From Phycisphaerales bacterium AB-hyl4 (GTDB lineage: Bacteria > Planctomycetota > Phycisphaerae > Phycisphaerales > Phycisphaeraceae), in contig JBGUBD010000006.1 in the NCBI GenBank assembly GCA_041821185.1, positions 248,001-312,000 of the forward strand: 64,000 bases of DNA, in the 5' to 3' direction. A program made the position numbers and the translations under genes. The stretch's first letter is position 1. Each line of letters opens with the position of its first letter. Of this stretch, positions 1 through 8,797 are shown piece after piece. Below the pieces are notes generated by a model. That model was given only the letters and a program-made list of their open reading frames with translations. It was not told where the DNA came from and made no database searches.

Positions 1-144
1 GCCGGCGGCCAACCGTGGTACCGAGCGCACGTGAACTCCCGAACAGGCTGGCCCGGCTGGGCAAGTGTGCTTGGTAGCACGACGCCCAATATCCGATCGT
101 GCCGGGACAGTAGTGGGAGCGGCGTTACCGGCAACACGGTCCGT

Positions 145-410
145 CGTGGCAAGCGGAAACGGGCCGATTATCTTCTCCGCTACACCCGCGATTTTCCCTT
201 GGCCGTCGTCGAGGCTCAGCCCGACTACAAGACGGCCGGCGCCGGACTGGGACAGGCCAAAGGCGTATGCCGAAGTTCTGGGCCTGAAGTACGCCTACGC
301 CACAAACGGCCGGGGCATCGTCGAGTTTGACTTCACCTTGAGCACCGAACGCAACTTCGACGGCTTTCCGACGCCGGCGGATCTATGGCATCTGTGCCCG
401 GCATCAACCA
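145..410 (+). pseudogene. HsdR (type I restriction subunit) N-terminal fragment, frameshifted
   Basis: Two reading frames together give the N-terminal nuclease-side region of an EcoEI-type HsdR subunit. Frame 1 reads ADYLLRYTRDFPLAVVEAQ up to about position 245; frame 2 then continues with KAYAEVLGLKYAYATNGRG and EFDF, and ends at FPTPADLWHL near 410. Family members have an unbroken reading and a VVEAK motif whose lysine is part of the PD-(D/E)xK nuclease site; here that lysine is Q. The fragment has no start, no helicase part and no HsdM or HsdS neighbour. I read it as a dead relic of a type I restriction system. Confidence 0.75.
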
Positions 411-526
411 TTCGGCCGGGACGGGGTGGAGGGCTCTGAACCCGCACCTGTCGCCCACGCCGATCGGCACCCGCTACACTTCGAACTCGTCCGGCATCGG
501 AATCTGCGTAAACGAGATTCGCGTCG

Positions 527-1108
527 GTGCCGTCTGCTGGCCATACGCGCCGCACGGTCGGTATGGGAAAACTTAGCGTCTACAACCAGGTGAAGAACCG
601 ACGGGCATCAGACGAAAAAGTTTCCGTCGTCTTCGACAAAGCCAATTGGCCGCCACTGGCGCAGACCAACCTGAGCCCGGTTATTGACGTCGAGCACCAC
701 AGCATGATTCTCATGCAACTGGACAACGGCGTACAGGCCAGCTATCAGCAATGTCACTATACGCCCGACAGCCATCGCAACTACACGATCATCGGCACCG
801 AAGGTCGAATCGAAAATCAGGGTGACTACTCCACTGACAGTCATCAAGCCGAGGTCCACCTGTGGACCAACCGGGGTGACCAGCATGAAACGATCCGCAT
901 TCCATCCACGCCCGGCACACACGGCGGTGCGGACCCAGAGGTCGTGGCAGACTTTCTGCGGTTTTTGAAAACGGGCCATACTCACGGGGCGAGTCCGCTG
1001 GATGCTCGGATGAGCGTTGCGACCGGCGTGATGGCCACGCAATCATTGCGGGCGGGAAGTCAGCCCTATGATGTACCTGCCGTTGCTCATCGTGGAAACG
1101 CGCATTGA
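527..1108 (+). pseudogene. Gfo/Idh/MocA oxidoreductase, C-terminal fragment
   Basis: About 190 residues match the C-terminal substrate domain of Gfo/Idh/MocA oxidoreductases: VIDVEHHSMILMQLDNGVQA, then YTIIGTEGRIEN, then the typical end GGADPEVVADFLRFLKTG followed by a segment beginning ARMSVATGVMATQSL. The N-terminal Rossmann domain with GxGxxG and EKP motifs is missing; upstream is an HsdR relic and about 100 bases that I cannot assign. The reading frame is open to its stop, so expression of a partial product is possible, but the NAD(P) site is absent and a functional enzyme is unlikely. Confidence 0.7.
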
Positions 1109-1148
1109 ATCTGAATTCTTCCACACGAACAGCAACGGCTTGATCTCA

Positions 1149-2318
1149 TCACGGCGACGCGTTGCTCGCGCCGGCTACCAGCTCGGCGAAGTGCTCGCGG
1201 ATGCGGTCCAGGATGCGCTCGGCCGCCTGGCCGTCGCCGTAGGGATTGACCGCCTCGGCCATCGCGTCATAGCTCGCGCGATCCGTCAGCAGTTCGCTTG
1301 CCGCTTCGACGATCCGCGCCCGATCCGCGCCGACCAGTTGCACCGTTCCCGCCTCCACGCCCTCTGGGCGCTCGGTCGTGTCGCGCATCACCAGCACCGG
1401 CTTGCCAAGCCCTGGGGCTTCTTCCTGCACGCCGCCGGAGTCGGTCAGCACCAGACGACATCGACTCATCAGCGCGACGAACGTGCGGTAGTCGCGTGGC
1501 GTGATGAGTTTGATGTTCCGGCGATCGCCTAGCCGAGCCTGCACCGGCGCCTGCACCTGCGGGTTCAGATGCACGGGGTAGATGAAGCGGTGGTCCGGGA
1601 AGCGGTCTGCCAGATCGGCCAGCGCATCGCAGATCTGCTCGAAACCTTGGCCGAAGTTTTCGCGGCGGTGGCCGGTGACCAGCACGTAGGGCACCTGATC
1701 CCAGTCCCGGCCGACTTCCTCGGCGAGGGCCTGGTCGATCTTTGCCTTGATTTGCGGGTCTTGCTGACGTTGCACTTCCATTTGCAGGGCGTCGATCACC
1801 GTGTTGCCGGTGACGCGGATCTGCTTATCTGCGACGCCTTCCTTCAGCAGGTTCGCCCGGCCAAACTCCGTCGGGGGGAAGTGCAGCGTGACCAGCGGGC
1901 TGGCCAGCCGACGGTTGACCTCCTCGGGAAACGGCGACCAGATGTTGCCTGTGCGCAGGCCTGCCTCAACATGCCCGATCGGGATGCGCCGGTAGAAGCA
2001 GGCCAGTGATGCGACGAGCACGGTCGTCGTGTCGCCCTGCACGAGCGCCATGTCCGGCTCGATGCGATCCAGCAACTCGTCGATGCGCGTCATCAGCCGG
2101 GCGGTCAGCGACGCGAGCGTCTGGTTCGGCTGCATGACCGCGAGGTCGTGATCCACCGTGATCTGAAACAGGTCGACCACCTGCTGAAGCATCTCGCGAT
2201 GCTGGCCGGTGGAGACGACGATCGGCTCCAGGTCGGGCGCCTGCCGCAGGGCGGCGATCACCGGCGCCATTTTGATGCCTTCCGGGCGTGTGCCTACGAA
2301 TACTGCGATCTTTTTCAT
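1149..2318 (-). CDS. wecB: UDP-N-acetylglucosamine 2-epimerase (non-hydrolysing)
   Basis: The 389-residue protein interconverts UDP-GlcNAc and UDP-ManNAc in the cytoplasm, supplying precursors for surface polysaccharide. Visible family marks are GTRPEGIK near residue 9 (usually GTRPEAIK), VQGDTTTVLV, the HVEAGLRTG and PFPEEVNRR segments holding the catalytic acidic residues, TGHRRENFG with the conserved histidine, and LTDSGGVQEEAP for UDP binding. Length is normal. I start at the ATG at 2318 (MKKIAVF), which fits the family; the frame is open 24 codons further up. Neighbouring genes are relics, so the local pathway is unclear; a GT87-like fragment follows on the other strand. Confidence 0.93.
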   Translation of the reverse strand: MKKIAVFVGTRPEGIKMAPVIAALRQAPDLEPIVVSTGQHREMLQQVVDLFQITVDHDLAVMQPNQTLASLTARLMTRIDELLDRIEPDMALVQGDTTTVLVASLACFYRRIPIGHVEAGLRTGNIWSPFPEEVNRRLASPLVTLHFPPTEFGRANLLKEGVADKQIRVTGNTVIDALQMEVQRQQDPQIKAKIDQALAEEVGRDWDQVPYVLVTGHRRENFGQGFEQICDALADLADRFPDHRFIYPVHLNPQVQAPVQARLGDRRNIKLITPRDYRTFVALMSRCRLVLTDSGGVQEEAPGLGKPVLVMRDTTERPEGVEAGTVQLVGADRARIVEAASELLTDRASYDAMAEAVNPYGDGQAAERILDRIREHFAELVAGASNASP

Positions 2319-2651
2319 ACAAGCCTTGTGGAGGTTGGCGGCGAGCCGGAGGTCAGGTCTGCAGGACGCCGCACGTATCTGCTGGTGCAAGAGATCAATT
2401 TATACCCCGAGACCACCTCCGAGGCCTGTTGGTGAATGTTGATCGGCCGTGATTGTACGCGGTAATTGCCGGATGCTTCAACGCGGTGTATTTGTGGTTG
2501 CCATTTAGGTTGTCACCTACATCTCGGCAGCAGCTTGCCTATTGCAGGTTGCCTGGACAACACCATCGGCAGTTCTGTTTTTTTGCACAAACATCAGACT
2601 ACGGTGCAGGGATCGTGATTCAAGGCATGCTATCATGGCATTCACTTCTGG
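2319..2651. other. Intergenic, no gene seen
   Basis: This 333-base stretch lies between divergent genes, so it should hold the promoters of the epimerase and of the glycosyltransferase-like fragment. I see no convincing -10/-35 pair, hairpin or conserved coding segment. Open frames here are short and lack any recognisable motif. Confidence 0.4.
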
Positions 2652-3065
2652 ATGCGAATTGAGCTTCTTTCTGGTTGGAATATCAGGATGATCAGTGACG
2701 GTGATTCGAAGCAACCCGGTGTCGAGTCCGGTAAGGCGGCGGCATCTGTTGGTGGGATGCGATTGTGTAGAAGCTACCGTGTTGTGGCGATCGTCGCATT
2801 GCTCTTTTTCAGTACGTTGCTCCTCGTTCGTGGACCATTGATGAATCCTGTGCCGGTCGGGGACTTTGTTCATTTCTACACGGCGGCTCGAGCGTGGGTG
2901 CAAGGAGCGAATCCTTACGACTACGCGGCGTTAAAGCGTGTGGTGGATGAAGCGCCACAAGCGCCTCGCCGAACTTGGTTGCGATCGCACCTGATCGCGT
3001 TGTATCCGCCGGCAACATTTCCGTTAATGAGTCCGATTAGTGCTTCAACTGCAATGAAGCACTAG
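2652..3065 (+). pseudogene. GT87/DUF2029-like membrane glycosyltransferase, N-terminal fragment
   Basis: The 137-residue product has one membrane segment (about residues 43-60) followed by GDFVHFYTAARAWVQGANPY and, after a variable stretch, ALYPPATFPLMSPIS. That pattern (acidic loop, YxAARAxxxGxNPYD, then YPP before the next helix) is typical of the first periplasmic loop of GT87/DUF2029 integral membrane mannosyltransferases, which use lipid-linked sugars. Family members are about 400 residues with many helices; this one stops right after the YPP motif. I judge it truncated. Start at 2652 or at the ATG at 2688. Confidence 0.55.
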
Positions 3066-3580
3066 GCAAAACTGGGTGCGCTGTTCGGCGTGTCGCCGGC
3101 CCGTCGCACGTCCGACATCGAAACGCTGCTGCTCCGAACCGCCGAAGCGAGTCAGTCCTGGCCCGCGCCTGCGGGGCTCAAGATCGGCCTTCAGGCCAAC
3201 CCCCTTTTGTCCCGCTTATCTATTTTTACATCATCGTTGCAGCAGCCAGCCAGCGATCTCGAAAATTTACAGTGATTGTTGTTTTGAAGCTTGAACAGTT
3301 CTGTCCGGACGTTAATGTGGCTGTTCACGATCGTCGCTTTAGTTCGAAGAGACGCGAAGGTGAACTGGGGTTGCCGGCGACGCGGTTGAATTTCCGCTGG
3401 GGGCCACGACAAAACGAACAATCGTCAACGGCGAAATGCGGACCGTCGCAGTCATGCCGCGCTTGGCATTTCGATGTGTTGTCAACCTGCACGCATCCGC
3501 ACGTTGCGGGTGACGTTTATTCCTGAGCGAGCGCCTGCAGCATGGTGCTTGCTAACGCAATGGTGAGAGGATGGATCGAT
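3066..3580. other. Unassigned stretch with possible coding fragments
   Basis: From 3066 to about 3210 one plus-strand frame reads smoothly (LFGVSPARRTSDIETLLLRT and on to GLKIGLQAN) with coding-like composition but no family I recognise, and a second frame from about 3205 has a hydrophobic run (FVPLIYFYIIVAAAS). They may be debris of the truncated membrane glycosyltransferase or of an unrelated gene. Nothing complete is present. Confidence 0.3.
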
Positions 3581-4396
3581 ATGAAGAAGGTATCAATGAC
3601 GATCGCGACGATGCTGGTGACCGGAGTCGGCTTCGGCCAAACCGCCACGGCTGTGACCAATGTGAGTGACTTCGGTATGGCCGGCTGGGAGTCCACCGAT
3701 ACGCGGGTGGAGGGTGCTAACGCCACGACACAGGCGCAGATCGATTCGCGCATTCAGTTCGTGCAGGGACCGGCCGGCGCCGACGGAGGCGCGCTCAATC
3801 TCATCGCGCCGGCTACCTCGGACAAGGCCACACTCGCGTTGGTCGACACGAATGGTCTCGGCGGCCTGGCCGGGTTGACGGCCGAGTATCGCTGGTACAA
3901 AGACAGCCCGTCCGGCGCAGCGGCTCCGGGGTTCAAGATCGGCCTTCAGACCGCTGATTTCGGCACAACCGGATCCTCCTCGCGCATCGGCGAAAACGAT
4001 TGGGACAAGGTCCTGATTTACGAGCCCTATGACAATCCAAGCGGTGGCAATCCGCCCACCGGCCAGTGGATCACCCAGACGCTGGATGCTGAAACCGGCA
4101 CGTGGTGGATGTTTGATCGCACGACGCTCACGACCGTCAACGCGCCGCACAACAGCCTCACGCTGGCGGAATGGATGGACGACGAGGAGTGGGGAACGTT
4201 GCTGACCGGCGCGACGATCGTTGACATTCAACTCGGCGTCGGCTCAGGCAATGCAGACGTCGACTCGTACGTAGACTACCTTAGCGTCAGTTTTGACGGT
4301 GGCGTGATGAGCACCACCTACAACTTCATCCCCGAGCCGACCAGCCTCACGCTCCTTGGAATCGGGGGCATGATGATGTTGCGCCGTCGTCGCTGA
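3581..4396 (+). CDS. PEP-CTERM sorted exported protein
   Basis: The 271-residue protein begins with a signal peptide (MKKVSMTIATMLVTGVGFGQ) and ends with the sorting tail IPEPTSLTLLGIGGMMMLRRRR: a PEP motif, one hydrophobic helix and a basic cluster. Such tails are processed by an exosortase/EpsH-type transpeptidase and associated with exopolysaccharide export. The body is beta-rich, resembling the concanavalin-like modules of other planctomycete PEP-CTERM proteins; no catalytic motif is visible. The start at 3581 is chosen because GAGAGG lies about 10 bases upstream and the signal peptide follows. No exosortase gene lies in the window. Confidence 0.85.
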   Translation: MKKVSMTIATMLVTGVGFGQTATAVTNVSDFGMAGWESTDTRVEGANATTQAQIDSRIQFVQGPAGADGGALNLIAPATSDKATLALVDTNGLGGLAGLTAEYRWYKDSPSGAAAPGFKIGLQTADFGTTGSSSRIGENDWDKVLIYEPYDNPSGGNPPTGQWITQTLDAETGTWWMFDRTTLTTVNAPHNSLTLAEWMDDEEWGTLLTGATIVDIQLGVGSGNADVDSYVDYLSVSFDGGVMSTTYNFIPEPTSLTLLGIGGMMMLRRRR

Positions 4397-4586
4397 ACGA
4401 AACACCTCCCACGGGGGGGCTCACCGGCCCTGCCGTGCTTTTCAGGTCACTGCATGCGTATTCATCCACAGCCAGATCAGGTCAAGATGTGAGCGCGGGA
4501 CGGTGAATTTGGCAGAGCGGGCTCCGATTTGCGACTTGAGATTCTGGCTGACTTTCAACAAGACCGACATTCATGCTGACCTTCGG

Positions 4587-5318
4587 CTAGGTGTACCGTC
4601 CCGCAGTATCGTGGTGCGTCGGGTTGCGGATCAAGCGTTCGGGTTCATGCTGCCAGCGGGAGCAGGCGAACGCGTGCGGGGTTAGGCCACGAAGCGTCTT
4701 GAGACGCTTGGCGAAGTAGTAGGCCATGAGGAAGGTGGCCAAGTGGTTGCGCAGCTGCTGATGGTCGTCGTCGTGGAAGCGTCTGACGGTGGCCTCCTTG
4801 ATCGTGCGGTTCATCCGCTCGACCTGTTCGTTGGTCCAAGGGGGGTAGGGCTTGGCCAGGCGGTGCTCAATGCCGTGGCGACGGCAGGCGAGGTCGAACA
4901 TGTGCGTTCGCAAGCGAGCAGTGCAGCCGCGGCGGTTCTTGGGCAGGTCGGCGAACGGGATCCCCTAGTCGGTGAGGATCGTGTGAATGCGGTAGGGGAT
5001 CGCTGCGACGAGCTGGTTGAGGAAGTCGGTGGACGTGTTGCGGTTCGCTTTGGCTTCCAGGCGTGCGAAGGCGATCTTGCTGGTGCGGTCGATGACGACA
5101 AACAGGGACAGCTTGCCTTCGGCGGTGCGCACCTCGGCGATGTCGAGGTGGAAGTAGCCGATCGAATCCTTCTTGAACTTCTTACGCGGCGGCTTGCCGC
5201 CATCGACAGCGGGGAACCGGCCGATGCAGCGAGCCCTCCGGCAGGCCGACCGCCGCTGGATGCCGCCCAAGTATCGGCCGGATGGCGTGGCGCTCGGCGT
5301 CGGCTTGCGGAAACGCAT
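4587..5318 (-). pseudogene. IS481-type transposase (integrase core), broken
   Basis: The minus strand carries an rve-family integrase core in two pieces. The first, ending at 4965, has DSIGYFHLDIAEVRTAEGKL and FVVIDRTSKIAFARLEAK, then PYRIHTILTD. An in-frame TAG at 4964-4966 interrupts, and the same frame continues with FDLACRRHGIEHRLAKPYPP, WTNEQVERMNRTIKEATVRR and a typical IS481 end (NPTHHDTAGRYT). The N-terminal HTH half is missing or scrambled. The acidic catalytic residues of the core appear present, but the nonsense codon and missing N-terminus make it inactive. I did not find clear terminal inverted repeats. Confidence 0.85.
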
Positions 5319-5418
5319 TTGCCTGAATCAGTGTGTTCACTCGTAAACTTTTGGCCAAAGTCTGCTCAGATGCGCGGCAGACGGCCGGTGCTGCTTGAGC
5401 AGCGCCTGCCGGCAGGGA

Positions 5419-6243
5419 TCAGGTGTTCGCGGAATAGAGGCTGTCCGTTCCCTTGGCCTGAACGCCGGTGAATGCTGCGGCGGTTTCGCGGAAGGCGCTG
5501 CTCAGCGCGACCACGTCGGCCCCGACACTCAGAAAGCGGTAGCCCATCTGCACGCAGCGGTCGATGCCGGCGGCGCCCGTGACTGTGCCGGCAAAGATGT
5601 TGTGCTTTTGCGCGGCGCGGGCGACGGCTTGCCGTGCCTGGTCAATGCGCGGGTCGTCCATCTGGCCCGGGATGCCGAGGGCGTGGCTGTAGTCGCCGGG
5701 GCCGAAGAAGATCATGTCGACGCCGGGCACGGAGGCGATCGCGTCGAGTTCGTTCACCGCTTCGGGGTCTTCGATCTGGAGGATGACGAAGCGCTGCTCG
5801 TTGGCGTGGCGGATGTAGTCCTGCAGCGGTTCGGTGCAGTACGCGCCGTCGGTGTTGCCGCCGTCGAGCGGGCGCAGGCCGAGCGGGTGAAAGCGGGTCT
5901 GGTGGATGATTTGGCGGGCATCGTCACCGTTCATCACGTGCGGGACCATGATGCCGGCGGCGTCGACTTCCAAGGGGCGAACCAGATCGCTGTAGCTGCC
6001 GCGCGGTACGCGGACGAGCGCGTCGCAGTTGTAAGCCTTGGCGGCCCGGACGGCGTTTTCGATGTCGCGGATGTTGTTGGCCACGTGCTCGAGGTCGAGC
6101 CAGACGCAGTCGAGGCCGGCCAGCGCGGCGATCTCCACCACGCGCGGGTCGGAGAGGTTGAGCTTGGTGCAGCTGACCACTTCGCCGGCACGAAGTTTGG
6201 CGAGCACACGACTCGGACGCAGCGGTGGGACAGGGGTGGTCAT
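5419..6243 (-). CDS. HpcH/HpaI-type aldolase (2-keto-3-deoxy sugar acid aldolase-like)
   Basis: The 274-residue enzyme belongs to the class II, metal-dependent HpcH/HpaI aldolases, which split 2-keto-3-deoxy acids to pyruvate and an aldehyde. The base histidine is in WLDLEHVANN (His53), the pyruvate-binding arginine in ALVRVPRG (Arg78), and the metal ligands in LQIEDPEAV (Glu158) and FFGPGDYS (Asp184), matching E. coli HpaI. It is the last gene of a five-gene operon and overlaps its upstream neighbour by ATGA. With two short-chain dehydrogenases ahead, a sugar-acid substrate is likely; 2-keto-3-deoxy-rhamnonate is one candidate but cannot be proven here. Confidence 0.88.
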   Translation of the reverse strand: MTTPVPPLRPSRVLAKLRAGEVVSCTKLNLSDPRVVEIAALAGLDCVWLDLEHVANNIRDIENAVRAAKAYNCDALVRVPRGSYSDLVRPLEVDAAGIMVPHVMNGDDARQIIHQTRFHPLGLRPLDGGNTDGAYCTEPLQDYIRHANEQRFVILQIEDPEAVNELDAIASVPGVDMIFFGPGDYSHALGIPGQMDDPRIDQARQAVARAAQKHNIFAGTVTGAAGIDRCVQMGYRFLSVGADVVALSSAFRETAAAFTGVQAKGTDSLYSANT

Positions 6244-7214
6244 GGCTGAATCTCCGAAAGGTAGATCGGCTTGCCGTGCTGCTCACGGCTGCGAATACCG
6301 GCAATGATAATCTTCATCTGCTCGATCGTTTCCGTCTGCGGCACGGGGGAAACACCGCAACGCAGATAGTCGACGAACGCGACAAGCTGAGCTTTGAACG
6401 CGGCGAAGGTGTCGCGGAACTCGGCCCGTACGGTGGCCTTGGAGCCGATGACACTGACGTGGCCGTAGCCGCCGACGAGGTCGTGGCCGACGGCGAGCAC
6501 GATGTCGACGCCTGCTTCGTGGGTGAGGTGGACGATGTTGAGTTCGGGCGTGCCGGTGTTGACGACGCGTTGCCAGCCGCCGGGCGGCAGCAGGCCATAG
6601 ATGGATTCGAGGCCGTGGATGCCGTAGCGTTCCCAGTCCTTGAGCATGGTGGCGAAGATGAGGCGCGGCGTGCCGGTGGCGGGCAGTTGTTCGCGCAGTT
6701 GCGCAAACTCGGTTGCGTAGCGCATGCAACTGGTGGAGAGGATGGCCTTGCCCTGCTGCCACCAGGCGTGGAACTGGCGGAGGTGGTCTTCGCGATCGGT
6801 CAGTGGTTTGTCGATGAACACGGGCAGGTCGGCTTCGATGAAGGGCCTGGCGCGGTCGAGGTGTTCGTGGCCGACGTCGGTGGCGATGATGACAGCGTCG
6901 ACGTGGCCGATGACGTCTTCGGGCTTGTCGACGATGTGGTCGATGTATGCGGCGCGGGCGACCTGCTCGGCGTCGGTTCGCTGATCGCACCAGACGTGCG
7001 TGACCTGGGCACCGGGGATGCCGAGGTTTTCTTTTGGTTGGGCGCCGAGATATTGGGCGATGACGGGATAGCCGCACTTGGCCATGACGTCGGCGTCGTA
7101 GCGGCCGTTGACGATGGCGGACCAGCTATAGGGATGGCCGTTACCTTCGACCATACCGAGCATGGCCAGGCGGATGTTGTGCGGGTCGGCAACAAGGGGG
7201 GTGTGATTCACCAT
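6240..7214 (-). CDS. Gfo/Idh/MocA family oxidoreductase
   Basis: The 324-residue protein has an NAD(P)-type Rossmann N-terminus, though its first loop (IRLAMLGMVEGNGHPYSWSA) departs from the usual GxGxxG, followed by DAVIIATDVGHEHLDRARPF and VFIDKPLTD, where the hallmark EKP is DKP. The C-terminal part has IVHLTHEAGVDIVLAVGHDL and VSVIGSKATVRAEF, typical of the substrate domain. I start at the ATG at 7214 (MVNHTPL), which overlaps the end of the dehydrogenase gene before it; an ATG at 7223 is also in frame. Role inferred from context: redox step in a sugar or inositol-like catabolic route. Confidence 0.85.
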   Translation of the reverse strand: MVNHTPLVADPHNIRLAMLGMVEGNGHPYSWSAIVNGRYDADVMAKCGYPVIAQYLGAQPKENLGIPGAQVTHVWCDQRTDAEQVARAAYIDHIVDKPEDVIGHVDAVIIATDVGHEHLDRARPFIEADLPVFIDKPLTDREDHLRQFHAWWQQGKAILSTSCMRYATEFAQLREQLPATGTPRLIFATMLKDWERYGIHGLESIYGLLPPGGWQRVVNTGTPELNIVHLTHEAGVDIVLAVGHDLVGGYGHVSVIGSKATVRAEFRDTFAAFKAQLVAFVDYLRCGVSPVPQTETIEQMKIIIAGIRSREQHGKPIYLSEIQP

Positions 7215-7993
7215 GCGGTCCAACCTCCGTCGACGATGAGGGAGGCGCCATTGACATAGCTTGACGCGTCGGATGCGAGGAACAGGGTCGGGCCGGCGAT
7301 TTCGTTCGCCTGACCGATGCGATTCAGGGGCACGCGCTGGCTGAGCCGGTCGACGAAGGCCGGGTCATGCTGTTGGATCGTGGGGTTGGGGAACGGGCCG
7401 GGGACGATGGCGTTGACGCGCACGCCGTGCGCCCCCCATTGCACGGCCTGGTAGCGGGTGAGTTGGAGCACGCCAGCCTTGGCAGCGCCGTAGTCGGGCG
7501 GGTTGACGCTGTCTTCGTCGGCGTAGTTGCGCGGGTCGGGGCTGACCAGGCCGTACATGCTGCTGAAGTGGATGATGCTGCCGCGGGCCTGGGGGAGCAT
7601 GATGCGGCTGGCGGCACGAGCGAGGAGGAAGGCGCCGGTGAGCGTGACCTGGAGGCATCGCTGCCAGTCGTCGACGGTGCCCTTGGCGTGGCTTTTGCCG
7701 GTGCAATAGACACTGGTGTTGACGAGCACGTCAAGCTGGCCGTGTTCGCGATGCACGGCGTTGACGACGTCGTTGATGCTCTGCTCGTCACCGGTGTCGA
7801 TCACCACGGCGTGCGCCTTGCCGCCGTTTTGAGTGATGGCACGTGCGACGGCCTCGGCGGCGTGGCGGCGAAGGTCGGCGACGACGACGGTTGCGCCATG
7901 GGCCGCGAACGTTTCGCAGATGGGTCGCCCCAGATAGCCGCCGCCGCCGGCGACGAGGGCGACTTTACCCGCAAGATCAAAGAGCTTGGGCAT
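7208..7993 (-). CDS. Short-chain dehydrogenase/reductase (SDR)
   Basis: This 261-residue classical SDR has the cofactor loop VALVAGGGGYLGRPI (a variant of TGxxxGxG), an acidic residue after VVVAD suggesting NAD preference, the catalytic serine in IIHFSSMYG and the YxxxK pair in DYGAAKAGVLQ. The NNAG segment is altered to LVNTSVY. It ends with the usual ASSYVNGASLIVDGGWTAW. Start at 7993 gives a standard N-terminus (MPKLFDLAGK); an ATG at 8017, three bases after the preceding stop codon, would add eight residues and suits translational coupling. Probably a ketoreductase for a sugar or sugar acid in the operon. Confidence 0.88.
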   Translation of the reverse strand: MPKLFDLAGKVALVAGGGGYLGRPICETFAAHGATVVVADLRRHAAEAVARAITQNGGKAHAVVIDTGDEQSINDVVNAVHREHGQLDVLVNTSVYCTGKSHAKGTVDDWQRCLQVTLTGAFLLARAASRIMLPQARGSIIHFSSMYGLVSPDPRNYADEDSVNPPDYGAAKAGVLQLTRYQAVQWGAHGVRVNAIVPGPFPNPTIQQHDPAFVDRLSQRVPLNRIGQANEIAGPTLFLASDASSYVNGASLIVDGGWTAW

Positions 7994-8020
7994 GGGTTGT
8001 TCACCAGAGGAAGGCATGGG

Positions 8021-8797
8021 TTACTTGGCGGTGTAGCCGGCGTCAATGGGTAGGTTCGTGCCGGTGATGTAGGCGGAGGCGTCGGAGGCGAGGAAGACGA
8101 TTGCGCCTTTGAGATCATCGTCGTTGGCCATGCGGTTGAGGAACGTTCGCTGGTTGTAGCGCTCCACAAAGGTTGGGTTCTGGTTGTTGAAGAAGCCGCC
8201 GGGGCTGAGGCAGTTGACGCGCACGCCCTTGGGGCCGAGGCGGGCGGCGGTGTAGCGGGTGAGCTGAACGAGGCCGCCCTTGTGGAAGTAGTAGTCGGGC
8301 GGGGCGTCCATGCCCAGGCCTTCATAGAGCGAGAAGTCCGCGCCGACCATGCCCTGGATCGAGCCGATGTTGATGATGCTGCCGCGGCCGCGCTCGGCCA
8401 TGGCGTCGCCGAAGGCCCGGGTCATCAGGTACAGGCCTGTGGCGTTGATGGCCATGCTTTTCGCGAACGCTTCGCCGCCGTCGCTCCAGCTTTTCATCGG
8501 GCGGGCGACGGCGTTGTTCACGAGTACGTCGACGTGGCCGGCGTCGCTGATCAGCCGATCGCGCAGGGCATTGACGGAGGCTTCGTCGGCCTGGTCCAGT
8601 TGCATCGCGGTGACGTCGAGGCCCTCGCCTCGCAGCGCCTCGGCCTGCGCTTCGAGCGCCTCGAGGTTGCGGCTGGCGACATACGTCTTCGCCCCCGCCT
8701 CGGCCAGCGCGATGACGATCTGTCGGCCGAACAGCCCGGCCCCGCCGGTGACCAGCGCCACCTTGCCATCCAGTTTGAATGAATCCAGTACCGTCAT
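8021..8797 (-). CDS. Short-chain dehydrogenase/reductase (SDR)
   Basis: A second SDR of 258 residues. The cofactor loop is VALVTGGAGLFGRQIV, the NNAG motif appears as LVNNAVAR, the catalytic serine is in IINIGSIQGMVG and the YxxxK pair in DYYFHKGGLVQLTRY. It ends with ASAYITGTNLPIDAGYTAK. The gene begins at the ATG at 8797, which shares ATGA with the stop of the oxidoreductase gene ahead. Its insertion between serine and tyrosine (YEGLGMDAPP) parallels the other SDR of this operon (NYADEDSVNPP), so the two are related paralogues that probably act on the same or successive intermediates. Confidence 0.9.
   Translation of the reverse strand: MTVLDSFKLDGKVALVTGGAGLFGRQIVIALAEAGAKTYVASRNLEALEAQAEALRGEGLDVTAMQLDQADEASVNALRDRLISDAGHVDVLVNNAVARPMKSWSDGGEAFAKSMAINATGLYLMTRAFGDAMAERGRGSIINIGSIQGMVGADFSLYEGLGMDAPPDYYFHKGGLVQLTRYTAARLGPKGVRVNCLSPGGFFNNQNPTFVERYNQRTFLNRMANDDDLKGAIVFLASDASAYITGTNLPIDAGYTAK

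Noticed and set aside
4743..5471. A 242-residue plus-strand open frame
   Set aside because: Antisense of the IS481 transposase; the minus strand carries the integrase-core motifs.
6225..7259. A 344-residue plus-strand open frame
   Set aside because: It is the antisense of the Gfo/Idh gene and is made of Val/Asp/Gly-rich shadow sequence.
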